From UBA2219 sp964612075 (lineage in GTDB: Bacteria; Desulfobacterota; Deferrimicrobia; Deferrimicrobiales; Deferrimicrobiaceae), in assembly GCA_964612075.1 (NCBI GenBank), contig CAZTFC010000002.1, forward strand, positions 1 through 64,000: 64,000 nucleotides of DNA, read 5' to 3'. A program made the position numbers and the translations under genes. Below are positions 7,701 to 17,400 of the stretch, one piece after another (position 1 is the first letter of the stretch; each line of letters opens with the position of its first letter). The notes under the pieces were generated by a model. That model was not told the origin of the DNA. It searched no databases and was given only the letters and a program-made list of their open reading frames with translations.

Positions 7701-9020
7701 ATGGAGACCCATCCCGGTGACGACGCCGTACCGCTGAGGCGCCCGAAAGGGGGGACGGCCCCGGTCGGCCTTCCCTGGCCGAACGTCACGCGCGAGCAGT
7801 GGAGCGACTATCGCTGGCAGCTTTCCAACCGCATCACCTCGGTGGAGGACCTCGCGGGCCTGTGCGGCATCTCCGACGAGGAGGCGCGCCTGCTCTCCCG
7901 CGTCAGCGATCTCTACCGCATGGGCATCACCCCCTACTACTTCTCCCTGATGCGGTTCGACGACGCCGACGACCCGATCGCCCGTCAGGCAATCCCCTCC
8001 GCCGAGGAGTACTTCGGCGTCGAGGGCGGCGAGGACGACCCGCTGGAAGAGGAGAAGGACATGCCGGTGCCGGGGCTCACCCACCGGTACCCGGACCGCT
8101 GCCTGCTGGTCGTGACCAATTTCTGCTCCATGTATTGCCGGCACTGCACCCGGAAGCGGATCTGGACCCTCGGGGAGGCGGCGAAGACCGAGTTCGAGCT
8201 GTCGAAGATGTTCGCCTACGTGAAGCGCCACGAGGAGATCCGCGACGTCATCGTCTCCGGCGGCGACCCCCTGACGCTTCCGACCGGGCGCCTGGAATAC
8301 ATCCTGAAGAACCTGCGGAAGATCCCGCACGTCGAGATCATCCGGATCGGCACCCGCGTCCCGGTGGTCCTCCCGATGCGGGTCGACGACGAGCTCTGCG
8401 CCGTGCTGGAGAAGTACGGCCCGATCTGGCTGAACACCCAGTTCAACCACCCGCGCGAGGTCACCGACGAGGCGAAGGCCGCGTGCGACCGGCTGCTGCG
8501 GGCCGGCGTCCCGGTGAACAACCAGACCGTCCTTCTCAAGGGCGTGAACGACCACCCCGAGATCATCCGGAAGCTGAACACGGAGCTGCTCAAGGCGAAG
8601 GTCCGCCCCTACTACCTGTTCCAGTGCGACATGGTCCGCGGGCTGGAGCACTTCCGCACCCGGCTGACGAAGGGGATCGAGATCATGGAGGCCCTCCGCG
8701 GGCACACTTCGGGGCTGGCCGTCCCCTCCTACGTGGTCGACGTCCCGGGCGGCGGGGGGAAGATCCCGCTGATGCCCACCTACATCCTCTCGATGGGCGA
8801 GGAGCGGACGGTCCTTCGGAACTACGAGGGGATCATCGTCAGCTACGAGGAGGCGCGCGACGACGGCCGCCCGTCGGCCCGGCCCGAGACGGCGATGCCC
8901 GCGCCCCGTACCGACGTCTACCGCCTGCTGACCGGGGAGCTGCGCACCCTCACTCCTGCGGGAAACGAACGGATGGCCAGGAGAAAGCGCCGGTGCGAGT
9001 CGGCCTCGCCTACAACGTAA
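7701..9020 (+). CDS. kamA: Lysine 2,3-aminomutase (radical SAM, PLP)
   Basis: Converts L-lysine to L-beta-lysine using S-adenosylmethionine, a [4Fe-4S] cluster and PLP. The radical-SAM motif CSMYCRHC gives cluster cysteines 142, 146 and 149. The PLP lysine is Lys354 in PGGGGKIP. Asp310 (FQCDM) and Asp347 (VVDVPGGGG) match the two aspartates of clostridial lysine 2,3-aminomutase that hold the epsilon-amino group; glutamate 2,3-aminomutases differ here, so lysine is the likely substrate. The C-terminal 50 residues are a low-complexity tail. The ATG at 7701 follows CGAGGAGGACC. The next gene starts inside its last 28 bases, so the products probably act in one pathway. Confidence 0.9.
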   Translation: METHPGDDAVPLRRPKGGTAPVGLPWPNVTREQWSDYRWQLSNRITSVEDLAGLCGISDEEARLLSRVSDLYRMGITPYYFSLMRFDDADDPIARQAIPSAEEYFGVEGGEDDPLEEEKDMPVPGLTHRYPDRCLLVVTNFCSMYCRHCTRKRIWTLGEAAKTEFELSKMFAYVKRHEEIRDVIVSGGDPLTLPTGRLEYILKNLRKIPHVEIIRIGTRVPVVLPMRVDDELCAVLEKYGPIWLNTQFNHPREVTDEAKAACDRLLRAGVPVNNQTVLLKGVNDHPEIIRKLNTELLKAKVRPYYLFQCDMVRGLEHFRTRLTKGIEIMEALRGHTSGLAVPSYVVDVPGGGGKIPLMPTYILSMGEERTVLRNYEGIIVSYEEARDDGRPSARPETAMPAPRTDVYRLLTGELRTLTPAGNERMARRKRRCESASPTT

Positions 9021-9985
9021 AGCCGGCCGATCTCCCCGAGCACCTGCCCGAGGACGCCTTCGAGGAATACGACTCCGAGGCGACCGTGGGCCACATCTGC
9101 GACGCGCTCTCCCGCCTGGGGCACGACGTGCGCCGGCTCCCCGCCGGGGCGCGTTTCCTCGACGCCGTGCGGGAATCGCCCCTCGACATCGTCTTCAACA
9201 TCGCGGAGGGGGAAGGCGGCCGGTGCCGGGAGGCCCACGTCCCGGCCGTGCTCGAGATGCTCGGCCTGCCGTACGTCGGGTCCGACCCGCTGACCCTGTC
9301 CGTCACCCTCGACAAGCCCGTGGCGAAGAAGCTGGCGGCGCACGAGGGGTTCCCCACCCCCGCCTTCCGCGCGTACCGCTCCGCGGACGAGTTCACGGAA
9401 TGGCCGCTGCCTTTCCCCGTCATCGTCAAGCCCGTCTTCGAGGGGTCCAGCAAGGGGGTCCGGCTCTCCTCCCGGGCTTCCGATTTCGACCAGGCGAGGG
9501 AGATGGTCCGGTTCGTCACGGAGACCTACCGTCAGGAAGCGCTGGTCGAGGCGTTCGTCCCGGGCGCCGAGGTCACGGTGGGGATCCTGGGGAACGACCC
9601 GCCCCGCGTCGCGGGGATGATGGAGATCGTCCCGAAGACGGTGCACCCTTCGGAGTTCGTCTACTCGCTCGAGGTCAAGCGGGACTGGGAGAACCGCGTC
9701 TCCTACCGCGTGCCCCCCGCCCTGCCCGGCCCGGTCCTCTCGCGGATCGAGCGGAACGCGCTGGGGATCTACCGGGCCCTCGGGTGCCGCGACTTCTCCC
9801 GCATCGACTTCCGGCTCGACCGGGAGGGGACGCCGCAGTTCATCGAGTGCAACCCGCTGCCCGGGCTCTCCCCGGGATACGGCGACCTGCCGATCATGGC
9901 CGAGCGGATGGGGCTCCCGTACCTTTCCCTGATCGGGGAAATCCTCTCCCACGCCCTGGCCCGGCTCGGGATGGCCCCGGCGTGA
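8993..9985 (+). CDS. D-Ala-D-Ala ligase-like ATP-grasp enzyme, first copy
   Basis: A 330-residue ATP-grasp carboxylate-amine ligase. It has the N-terminal preATP-grasp domain (VGLAYNVKP, DIVFNIAEGEGG, GLPYVGSDP, TLDKPVAKKLAAHEG), the ATP lid VIVKPVFEGSSKGVR, and the Mg-binding end (FSRIDFRLDREG then QFIECNPLPGLSPGYGDLP). Ligases of this family join two amino acids through an acyl phosphate. A second copy follows and the gene sits behind an aminomutase, so a role in cell wall synthesis is less likely than ligation of beta-lysine; that is inference. The GTG at 8993 is preceded by AGGAG nine bases away and overlaps kamA by 28 bases. Confidence 0.85.
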   Translation: MRVGLAYNVKPADLPEHLPEDAFEEYDSEATVGHICDALSRLGHDVRRLPAGARFLDAVRESPLDIVFNIAEGEGGRCREAHVPAVLEMLGLPYVGSDPLTLSVTLDKPVAKKLAAHEGFPTPAFRAYRSADEFTEWPLPFPVIVKPVFEGSSKGVRLSSRASDFDQAREMVRFVTETYRQEALVEAFVPGAEVTVGILGNDPPRVAGMMEIVPKTVHPSEFVYSLEVKRDWENRVSYRVPPALPGPVLSRIERNALGIYRALGCRDFSRIDFRLDREGTPQFIECNPLPGLSPGYGDLPIMAERMGLPYLSLIGEILSHALARLGMAPA

Positions 9986-11010
9986 CCGCCCCGCCGCCGA
10001 AGCCGCTTCGCGTGGCCGTCCTCTACACCTCCGTGTTCGAGTCGATCAAGGAGGTCAAGGAAGAGCTCCGGGAGGAGATGGACCTCGAGGTCAACGCCCG
10101 CACCGTGGCCGGCGCCCTCCGTTCCGAGGGGCACGAGGCGTGGCCGCACGCCTTCGGGCAGGACGCGGGCGAACTGGTCTCCGGCCTCTCCGTCATGAGG
10201 CCGGACATCGTCTTCAACCTGAGCGAATGCCCGTTCCTCAACCCGGAAAAGGAGATGCACGCCTGCGCGCTCCTCGAGCTGGCCCGTCTTCCCTACACGG
10301 GGAACGGCCCTCTCGCGCTGGGCATCTGCAACAGCAAGTCGCTCACCAAGAAGATCCTCGTCGCCGAGGGGATCCCCACGCCGCCCTTCCGTCTCTACAC
10401 GGCCGAGCCTGTACAGGACCCGGACATCCCGTATCCCCTGGTCGTGAAGCCCGCGAACGAGGACGGCTCCGCCGGGATCACCGAGGACAGCTTCGTCCGG
10501 GACCTCGCGGAGCTTTCGCGACAGGTGAAATGGCTCAAGGACGGCTTCCGGCAGAACGCCCTGGTGGAGAGATTCGTCGGGGGCCGGGAGTTCAACGTGG
10601 GGGTTCTGGGGAACGGCACGGCGGCGGATCCCCACCGGACGCTCCCCCCCGCGGAGCTGGTCTATCGGAACCCGCGCTGGCGGCTTTGCACCTACGAATC
10701 GAAATGGGACAAGACCCACCCCTCGTACGTCGAAATCGCCCCCGTGTGCCCCGCGGACGCGCCGAGGGATCTGCTCGACCGGATGTCGCGGATCACGCTG
10801 GAGTGCGCCCGGATCTTCCGCCTCGCCGGCTACGCCCGCGTGGACTTCCGGATGGACGAGGCGGAGGAGCTGTACGTCCTCGAAGTGAACCCCAACCCCG
10901 ACATCTCGCCGGACGCCGGCATGGCCCGTGCCGCCCGCGCCGCGGGGCTATCCTACCCCGCGCTCGTCGCCGAGATCCTCCGACTCGGCCTCGCGCTGGG
11001 GGCCCGGTGA
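9982..11010 (+). CDS. D-Ala-D-Ala ligase-like ATP-grasp enzyme, second copy
   Basis: A 342-residue ATP-grasp ligase clearly related to, but diverged from, its upstream neighbour. Matching landmarks are VAVLYTSVFESIKEVKEE (extended by an insertion), DIVFNLSECPFLNPEKEMHA, LPYTGNGPLALGICNSKSL, LVVKPANEDGSAGI, and the metal site ARVDFRMDEAEELYVLEVNPNPDISPD. The GTG start at 9982 overlaps the previous stop as GTGA, so translation is coupled. Two adjacent ligases with different substrate-loop sequences suggest two successive condensations or a heterodimer. Substrates cannot be read from sequence. Confidence 0.85.
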   Translation: MTAPPPKPLRVAVLYTSVFESIKEVKEELREEMDLEVNARTVAGALRSEGHEAWPHAFGQDAGELVSGLSVMRPDIVFNLSECPFLNPEKEMHACALLELARLPYTGNGPLALGICNSKSLTKKILVAEGIPTPPFRLYTAEPVQDPDIPYPLVVKPANEDGSAGITEDSFVRDLAELSRQVKWLKDGFRQNALVERFVGGREFNVGVLGNGTAADPHRTLPPAELVYRNPRWRLCTYESKWDKTHPSYVEIAPVCPADAPRDLLDRMSRITLECARIFRLAGYARVDFRMDEAEELYVLEVNPNPDISPDAGMARAARAAGLSYPALVAEILRLGLALGAR

Positions 11011-11486
11011 ACCGGATCCGGAGCATCGAGCCCGCCGACCGGGAGGCGATCCGGGAGCTGATCGCCGGGACCCGCGCGTTCAAGCCGTTCGAGGTCGACG
11101 TGGCGATGGAGCTGGTCGACGTCGCCCTGACGCAGAAGGACCAGCAGGACTACCACCCCTTCGTCCTCGCGGAGGACGACGGCACCGTCGCCGCCTACGC
11201 CTGCTTCGGGAAGAACCCGATGACACGGGCCACGTTCGAACTCTACTGGATCGCCACGCGGGCGGACCGGATGGGAAAAGGATACGGCCGGGCGATGGTG
11301 GATTTCGTCGTGGAGGAAGCGCGGAAACAGGGCGGGAAGCTCCTGGTCATCGAGACCTCCTCGCAGGAGAGCTACGGGACCACCCGCAGGTTCTACGACC
11401 GCATCGGGGCCACGCTCGCCGCCACGCTCCCCGATTATTACGACGAAGGGGACGACAAGCTCGTCTACCTGCTGCCGATCCGCTGA
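11007..11486 (+). CDS. GNAT-family N-acetyltransferase
   Basis: A 159-residue acetyl-CoA-dependent acetyltransferase with a single GNAT domain. The acetyl-CoA binding loop is RADRMGKGYGRAM (the R/QxxGxG/A motif), preceded by strand ATFELYWIA and followed by KLLVIETSSQESYGTTRRFYDRIG. It starts at a GTG overlapping the upstream stop as GTGA, the third coupled junction in the cluster. Lysine aminomutase plus acetyltransferase recalls the ablAB route to the osmolyte N-epsilon-acetyl-beta-lysine, but this enzyme is much shorter than typical AblB, and the two ligases are not part of that route. The acetyl acceptor is unknown. Confidence 0.85.
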   Translation: MNRIRSIEPADREAIRELIAGTRAFKPFEVDVAMELVDVALTQKDQQDYHPFVLAEDDGTVAAYACFGKNPMTRATFELYWIATRADRMGKGYGRAMVDFVVEEARKQGGKLLVIETSSQESYGTTRRFYDRIGATLAATLPDYYDEGDDKLVYLLPIR

Positions 11487-11608
11487 GCGCAAGGGGCGCC
11501 CTCACGTCCACAGGCCACCAAGATACAGACCACAAAGGAGAACTTCTCTCCGGAAGGTACGTACGGAAAAGCTATCGATATAGGGGCGAGCGGTTTCGGG
11601 TCAGGGGG

Positions 11609-11681
11609 GGACACTCCTGGCTTGACGCGGGCTGAGGGAAGGAGTGTCCTCCCCCAGTTCGGGCGGAGGGAAAGAGTGTCC
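11609..11681. repeat. GGACACTC/GAGTGTCC inverted repeats (REP-like element)
   Basis: GGACACTCCT (11609-11618) pairs perfectly with AGGAGTGTCC (11640-11649), and a second GAGTGTCC copy follows at 11674-11681. The arms recall REP-type palindromes of deltaproteobacteria and share the GGGAC/GTCCC ends with other hairpins of this window. It lies in the 249-base gap between the convergent GNAT and DUF1992 genes, where it could also slow transcription from both sides. Confidence 0.6.
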
Positions 11682-11735
11682 CCCGCCCAGTACGGGAATA
11701 CCCCCCCGCGACAGCGATACCGCCAAGCGTACCCG

Positions 11736-12101
11736 TCAGGCAAGCTTTCCCATGACCCTTTCCCTGTACTCCGGGACACCTTCGAGGTTCACGGGCCGCT
11801 TTTTCATCATGTTGAAGCGGAGCAGCTTGACGTTCAGCTCCTTCATGCGGGCGGTGCGGACCGTCTCGTCGTCGACCGCATGGATCAGGTCCCGGAGCCG
11901 CACGATCTCGTTGTGCAGCTCCAGCTCGGGAGGCAGGTGGCCGGAGTTCTTCAGCACCTTATAGGCGACGCGCAGATCGTCGGAGACCATCGGGTCGTCG
12001 GAGAGGTCCAGCGGCTTTCCCTTTCCCGGAAGGTCGTCGAACTCGCCACGCTCCATCGCCTCGAGGATCTTGCGCTCCGCGATTGCGGCAATCAGGTCCA
12101 T
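11736..12101 (-). CDS. DUF1992 (DnaJ homologue subfamily C member 28 conserved domain) protein
   Basis: A small cytoplasmic protein of 121 residues consisting of the DUF1992/DJC28 conserved domain: AERKILEAMERGEFDDLPGKGKPL, followed by a helical stretch with VAYKVLKNSGHLPPELEL. The function is unknown; in eukaryotes the domain is fused to a J domain. No J domain is present here. The start is taken as the ATG at 12101, giving MDLIAAIAERK as in relatives. A TTG at 12107 adds two residues and sits closer to the GTGAGG ribosome binding site. It is convergent with the GNAT gene. Confidence 0.85.
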   Translation of the reverse strand: MDLIAAIAERKILEAMERGEFDDLPGKGKPLDLSDDPMVSDDLRVAYKVLKNSGHLPPELELHNEIVRLRDLIHAVDDETVRTARMKELNVKLLRFNMMKKRPVNLEGVPEYRERVMGKLA

Positions 12102-12348
12102 TCCCAAATTTTACCTCACCCGATTGGGAATTGTTTTTCACACAGCGCTGAACACATTTCTGACCACCATAGGAAAAATATTTCCCAGGTTAGAAACCTT
12201 CCCGCCGTCGTGGCAAACATGGATAAGCATTTCGCTTTTTGTTTCTTTGTGTTACAACCTCGGTAATGCTTGGACCAACTTTTGCTTCAGTTTCTATTCC
12301 ATCAGGATTGGAGCTGTAAAAAAACCAATTCGTGAGGATCGATACCGT

Positions 12349-14481
12349 ATGAGAAACAATAAACTTCTCCTGATTATCCCGACTCTGTCCCTCCTCGCGC
12401 CTCTGTTCCTTTTACTGACCGGCTGCGGAGGGGGCGGGTCGTCTTCCGGTTCCGCCGGATCGCCCCCGGCGACGACGACGATGACGGAGACATCGGTCGG
12501 ATTGACCAATGCCACCCTGAACGGGCTCGTAGAGACCCAGGGGCTGGAAACCTACGTCTGGTTCGAATGGGGCAAGAGTCCGACGTTGTCTGCCTATGAT
12601 AATACCGCGGAGCAGACCATTGACGCCGCGATCGACAACCAGACGATCCAGTCGAACCTAACGGGCCTCGAGGTCGGAATCACCCACTACTACCGCGTCG
12701 CCGCCCGGAACAGCAAGGGAGTAAGCCGGGGAGACATAAAAAGCTTCGTGCCCAGCGCGGTGGCGACCGTCACGACGTCCCCGGCCGCGTCGGTCGGCCT
12801 GACCGGCGCGACGCTGAGGGGCACCGTATCGCCCAACGGGAAGGCCACCACCGTGTGGTTCGAGTGGGGCACGGACCCGTCGCTGTCGACCTGGGACAAC
12901 ACAACGGCCGGCGAGATCGAGGCCGGCGCCGACAACCAGGTGATCGCAACAGACCTCACGGGCCTGACGACCGGCATCGCCATCTATTTCCGCATCGCTG
13001 CGAGCAATCCGAACGGTACCAGCCGCGGCGACATCGCGAGCTTCCTCCCCAGCGCGACGGCCACGGCGTCGACGCTGGGCGTCACGACCGTCGGGGCGAG
13101 CACCGCCACCGTCCGGGGCGCGGTCAACCCCAACGGGTCGTCCACCACCGTCTGGTTCGAATACGGCACGAGCCCGACCTTGTCGCCCTGCGATAATTCG
13201 TCGACCCAGAGCGCGGGGGCCGGAACCTCGGAACTGGAGCTCACCGCGGGGCTTTCCGGGCTTTCGAGCGGGACCACGTATTACTACCGGGTCGTCGCCC
13301 GGAACGGGTGCGGGACGACGCGGGGAAGCATCCTGACCTTCTCCTCCTCCACCCCGCCCACGGTATCGACCTCGTCGGCCACGTCGGTCGGCGTGAGCAC
13401 CGCCACGCTGCGAGGGACGGTCAATCCGAACGGGCTTTCGACCACGGCCTGGTTCGAGTACGGCACGAGCTCGTCGCTGTCGTCCTACTCCAGCACGTCG
13501 TCCCAGAGCCTCGGGTCGGGCACCTCGAGCCAGACGGTCACCGCGGGGATTTCGGGGCTTTCGAGCGGGACCAGGTACTACTTCCGGATCGCGGCCGCCA
13601 ACTCGGCCGGGACGCAGAAGGGAAGCATCTACACCCTGACCACCTCGTCGAGCGCCTCCGCGCCCGCCCCGACCACCCTCGAGCCGGAACGGATCGCCAC
13701 GGGGGCGATCTGCAACGGGAAGGTCAACCCGAACGGCATCGCGTCCACCGCGTGGATCGAATGGGGGGCGGCCCCGGACCTGTCGTCCTACACCGCGAGC
13801 TCGGTCCAGTCGATCGGCTCCGGCACCAGCAACCGGTACCTTAGCGAGCCGCTGACGTACCTTACCGCCGGGGCCACGTATTACTGCCGGGTCGCCGGGC
13901 AGAACGCGTACGGGACCACCCGGGGCGACATCGCGAGCTTCACCGTCATCGAGGGGAGCTGGAGGGTCAACGACGACTTCACCTCCAACGACGTCGCCGA
14001 ATACTCGGTTTCGGGAACCGGAACGATCGCCCACAATCCGGGGACCGGGAAGGCCGTCGTCGACTGCGACTCGGGCGAATACCTGACCATCTCGAAACCG
14101 ATGTCGGACGGCGGGATCGGCACCGGGACCTTCTCGATGGAATTCCGGCCGACGGCTGAAAACGCAAGCGACGCGAACCTGACGATCCGGCTCGCGGACA
14201 CCTCGCTGACCTATTTCGAGTTCTCCGCGAACGACGGCTGGTTCCGAAAATACCGCCGGGGCGAGCTCGTCGATTCCCTCCAGCTCGGCGCCACGTATTC
14301 CTTGGGGACCACGTACACGATCAAGATCACGGTCGCCCAGATGGTGGCCACGGTCGAGGCGTTCGGCGCGAGGGCCAGCATGGACGAAAACGACAGCCTG
14401 AACCCCTGGAACTCCATCGACATCACGGCGACCGGGCTGGACGCGACCTACGACAACATCAGGGTGACCAAGGAACAGTGA
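12349..14481 (+). CDS. Lipoprotein with five Fn3-like repeats and a C-terminal lectin-like domain
   Basis: A 710-residue secreted lipoprotein. The signal peptide ends in a lipobox LLTGC (Cys26), followed by a Gly/Ser linker. Five repeats of about 95 residues (about 42-135, 139-234, 238-333, 338-432, 440-533) each carry 'ATLRGTVNPNG', 'TTVWFEWGT' and 'YYYRVVARN' patterns, as in bacterial fibronectin-III-like surface proteins. Residues 537-710 form a beta-rich domain resembling concanavalin-like folds. It is probably exposed at the outer membrane, with a binding or adhesion role inferred only. The ATG at 12349 follows GTGAGG. Its 3' end overlaps the convergent addA gene by 23 bases. Confidence 0.82.
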   Translation: MRNNKLLLIIPTLSLLAPLFLLLTGCGGGGSSSGSAGSPPATTTMTETSVGLTNATLNGLVETQGLETYVWFEWGKSPTLSAYDNTAEQTIDAAIDNQTIQSNLTGLEVGITHYYRVAARNSKGVSRGDIKSFVPSAVATVTTSPAASVGLTGATLRGTVSPNGKATTVWFEWGTDPSLSTWDNTTAGEIEAGADNQVIATDLTGLTTGIAIYFRIAASNPNGTSRGDIASFLPSATATASTLGVTTVGASTATVRGAVNPNGSSTTVWFEYGTSPTLSPCDNSSTQSAGAGTSELELTAGLSGLSSGTTYYYRVVARNGCGTTRGSILTFSSSTPPTVSTSSATSVGVSTATLRGTVNPNGLSTTAWFEYGTSSSLSSYSSTSSQSLGSGTSSQTVTAGISGLSSGTRYYFRIAAANSAGTQKGSIYTLTTSSSASAPAPTTLEPERIATGAICNGKVNPNGIASTAWIEWGAAPDLSSYTASSVQSIGSGTSNRYLSEPLTYLTAGATYYCRVAGQNAYGTTRGDIASFTVIEGSWRVNDDFTSNDVAEYSVSGTGTIAHNPGTGKAVVDCDSGEYLTISKPMSDGGIGTGTFSMEFRPTAENASDANLTIRLADTSLTYFEFSANDGWFRKYRRGELVDSLQLGATYSLGTTYTIKITVAQMVATVEAFGARASMDENDSLNPWNSIDITATGLDATYDNIRVTKEQ

Positions 14482-17400
14482 CCGATTCCCCGGTCTCGAC
14501 ATACCAGATGAAGCCGCGGACCGGGACGCCCCACGCCTCGGAGAGGATGGAGCAGTACTCGCGCAGCTTGCCGCGGTACCGCTCCTCCGTTTCCGGCTCC
14601 CGCGGGCCGGTCTTGTAGTCGACCACCCAATGCTCTTCCGCGCGCGGCGGCCCGCCCGCCGCACGCACGACGAGGTCGGCGCGGTCCTGCGCGACTTCCC
14701 CGCCGCGGAAGCCCAAAAGCGGCAGCTCCGTTCCCACCAGGCGCGAGGCGCTCAGTTCCCGGAACAGCCCGGAGGACCGGACAGCGGAGACGATCCCTTC
14801 CCACCGCTCCTCTTCCCCCGCCTCCCACACCGCAGGGAGGACCGCTCCCCGCGGCGGCCACGGGTCCGACACGGGAGGGTACGCCTCGAACACGCGGTGG
14901 ACCTTCTCCCCGAACCGCTTCCCGCGGGCCCTGTCGCACAGCTCGGCCAGCGTGACCGGCTCCGGCGCGGCAGGGGAAAGCCCATCCGGCACCTCCTCCG
15001 CCGCGAGGTCCGGCGGCGTCGGCGGCAGGGGCGGGGCCTGCGCCGGGCGGGCGGCCGGCGGCAGGGGCGAGGCCACCGGCACGCGAAGCAGCCCGCCGCC
15101 GTCGGGGACGTCGCCCGCCGGGGGCGCGAGCCGCACCCGCAACCCGGGCAGCCCCGTAACGAAACACGAGCCCTCCCCTTCGGGCCGCCCCGCGGCGATC
15201 CCCTCCCGGAGGGCGTCCGACAGGTCGCTCCCCTTCCCTTTTCCTCCCTCCAGCAGGTACAGCCGGTCCTTCGCCCGCGTGGCGGCGACGTACAGGAGTC
15301 TCCGCTCCTCCGCCGCCATCTTCTCCCGCTCCCATCGCTCGAACGTGACGGGGCGGCCGGCGCGCGGCACCTCGCGGAAGGCGGAATAGCTGCGGAAACC
15401 CGGGAAGATCAGGGCCGAGAGCCCGTGGACCCGGTCCGCGCGCAGGCCGTGCGGCCCCTTCCTCCCTCCGCGGGACAAGGCCCCCAGGATCACCACCGGG
15501 AACTCGAGCCCCTTGGCCGCATGGATGGTGGAGAGACGGACGGCGTCCTCGTCCTCCTCGAAGTCCGGGACCTCGTCCTCCTCCCGCCCCTCCGCGGTCT
15601 TGCGGCGGATCTCCGCGAGGAAGAGCTTGAGGGATCCCGGCCCCTCCCACTCGAACGCGCGGGCCATCTCCGCGGCCTTCGCCAGGTTCCGCGCCACGCG
15701 CTCGCCCTCGGGAAGCCTCGACGCGACGAAGTCCACCCCCGTTTCGCGATAGAGCTCGGCCAGCAGGTCCGGCAGCGACGCCCGCCCCCGGCGGGCGGAC
15801 AGGCGGGACAGGAGGGCCACCGCGTCCCGCGTCCCGGGCGGGACGGCCTGGGGGTCGCTCCCGTACAGCGGGAGGATCTCCCCGTCGGAGAGCCCGAAGA
15901 AGACGGTTTTGAGCGCCGCGTGGCGGGCGGAGAGGTCCGCGGGGACGTCGACGGAGGAAAGGACGATCCGGAGGTCCTGGATCTCGCGGCGGAAGAAGAA
16001 CCCTTTCCGCGACGGGACGATGTTCGGTATCCCCGCGGCGGACAGCGCGTTCCTGTAGCCGGAAAGCACATCGCCCGAGGCGTCCGAGCGGTAGAGGACG
16101 GCGACGTCCCGAAGCCTCGCGGGCCGCCCCGCCCCGTCATCGCCGCGGACCTTCACGACGCCTACGATCCTGCGGACCAGGCCGGCGAGGAACTCCGCCT
16201 CGTCCGCCTCCGGGGACAGCTCGTAGAGCGTCACCGGGGGCCCCTCGCCGGGGTCGGTCCGGTGCGGGGCGACCGGCGCGTAGGCCGGGGAGAAATCCTC
16301 CCCGCCCGGCAGGATCCGGCCGAACAGCCCGTTCAGCGCGGCCAGCAGGTCCGGCCGGCTGCGGAAGTTGCGGGAGAGCGGCACGTCCTCGCCGCCCGCC
16401 GCCGCCATCTCCTCCCGGAACTTCCGGTACACCTGGATGTCCGCGCGGCGGAAGCCGTAGATGGACTGCTTCGGGTCCCCCACGACGAACAGCCGCCCCG
16501 GGGGACCGCCCGCCGACAACACCCGGAGGACCTCCGCCTGGAGCGGGTCGGTATCCTGGAACTCGTCCACGAAGATGTGGCGGAACCTGGCGGAGAGCCG
16601 CCGGGCGACCTCGGGGTTCGACGACAGGAGCGCCTCGGCCCGCAGCAGCAGGTCCATGAAATCGAGCCCGCTCCCCTTCGCCCGCTCGTACGCCGCGAGC
16701 GCCGCGCCCGCCCTGGCGAAGAGGAAGCGCGCGGCGGCGTCCCCGGCGGGGACCTCCTCGAGCAGCCGGAAGAGCTTGCGCAGGTCGTTGCGCACGTCGG
16801 CCAGCGGGGGGCCGTCGGGCCGGGGGAACTTCTTCCTGCTCGTGCTCTTCCGAAGGTCCATCGCGAATGCCGCGGCGCCCGGGGCCGCGCCGGACGCCGC
16901 GGCGTCGAGATCCCCGCGGGCCATCGCTTCCCAGACCCTCTCCAGGGCCGGCAGGGCGTTCCGGAACGCCTCGGCCGCCGGCTCCCCTTCCGGCGCCCGC
17001 ATGCCGGACACGAAGGCCCGGAAATACTCCACGCGCGGCAGGTACTCCCGGAGGAGGTACCCTAGGAAATCGGCGGGGCGCCCGAAATCCGGCGCTTCCC
17101 CCCGGAGCAGGTCGCGCTGCGTCATGCAGAGCCTCCGCAGGACCCCCCACACCTTCTCCTGGTCGGGCTCCGCGAGGAGGATCCTCTCCCACTCCGGCGA
17201 AACGGAAGGCGAGCCGAACTCGCCCCGCAGGAACAGGCGGAACGCGGCGTTCCACGCGTCCGCCGCCTCGCCCTCGGACAGCACCCGGAACAGCGGGTCG
17301 ACGCCCGCCTCGGCGGGAAAGGACCGCAGGACCCGGGCGCAGAAGGAGTGGAAGGTGGTCACGGACAGCCGTCCCGCCGCTTCGGCCATCTCCTCCACCC

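Noticed and set aside
11560..11735. Possible GEMM/cyclic di-GMP riboswitch in the GNAT-DUF1992 gap
   Set aside because: The short GC-rich palindromes explain the structure, and no conserved riboswitch core could be matched on either strand.
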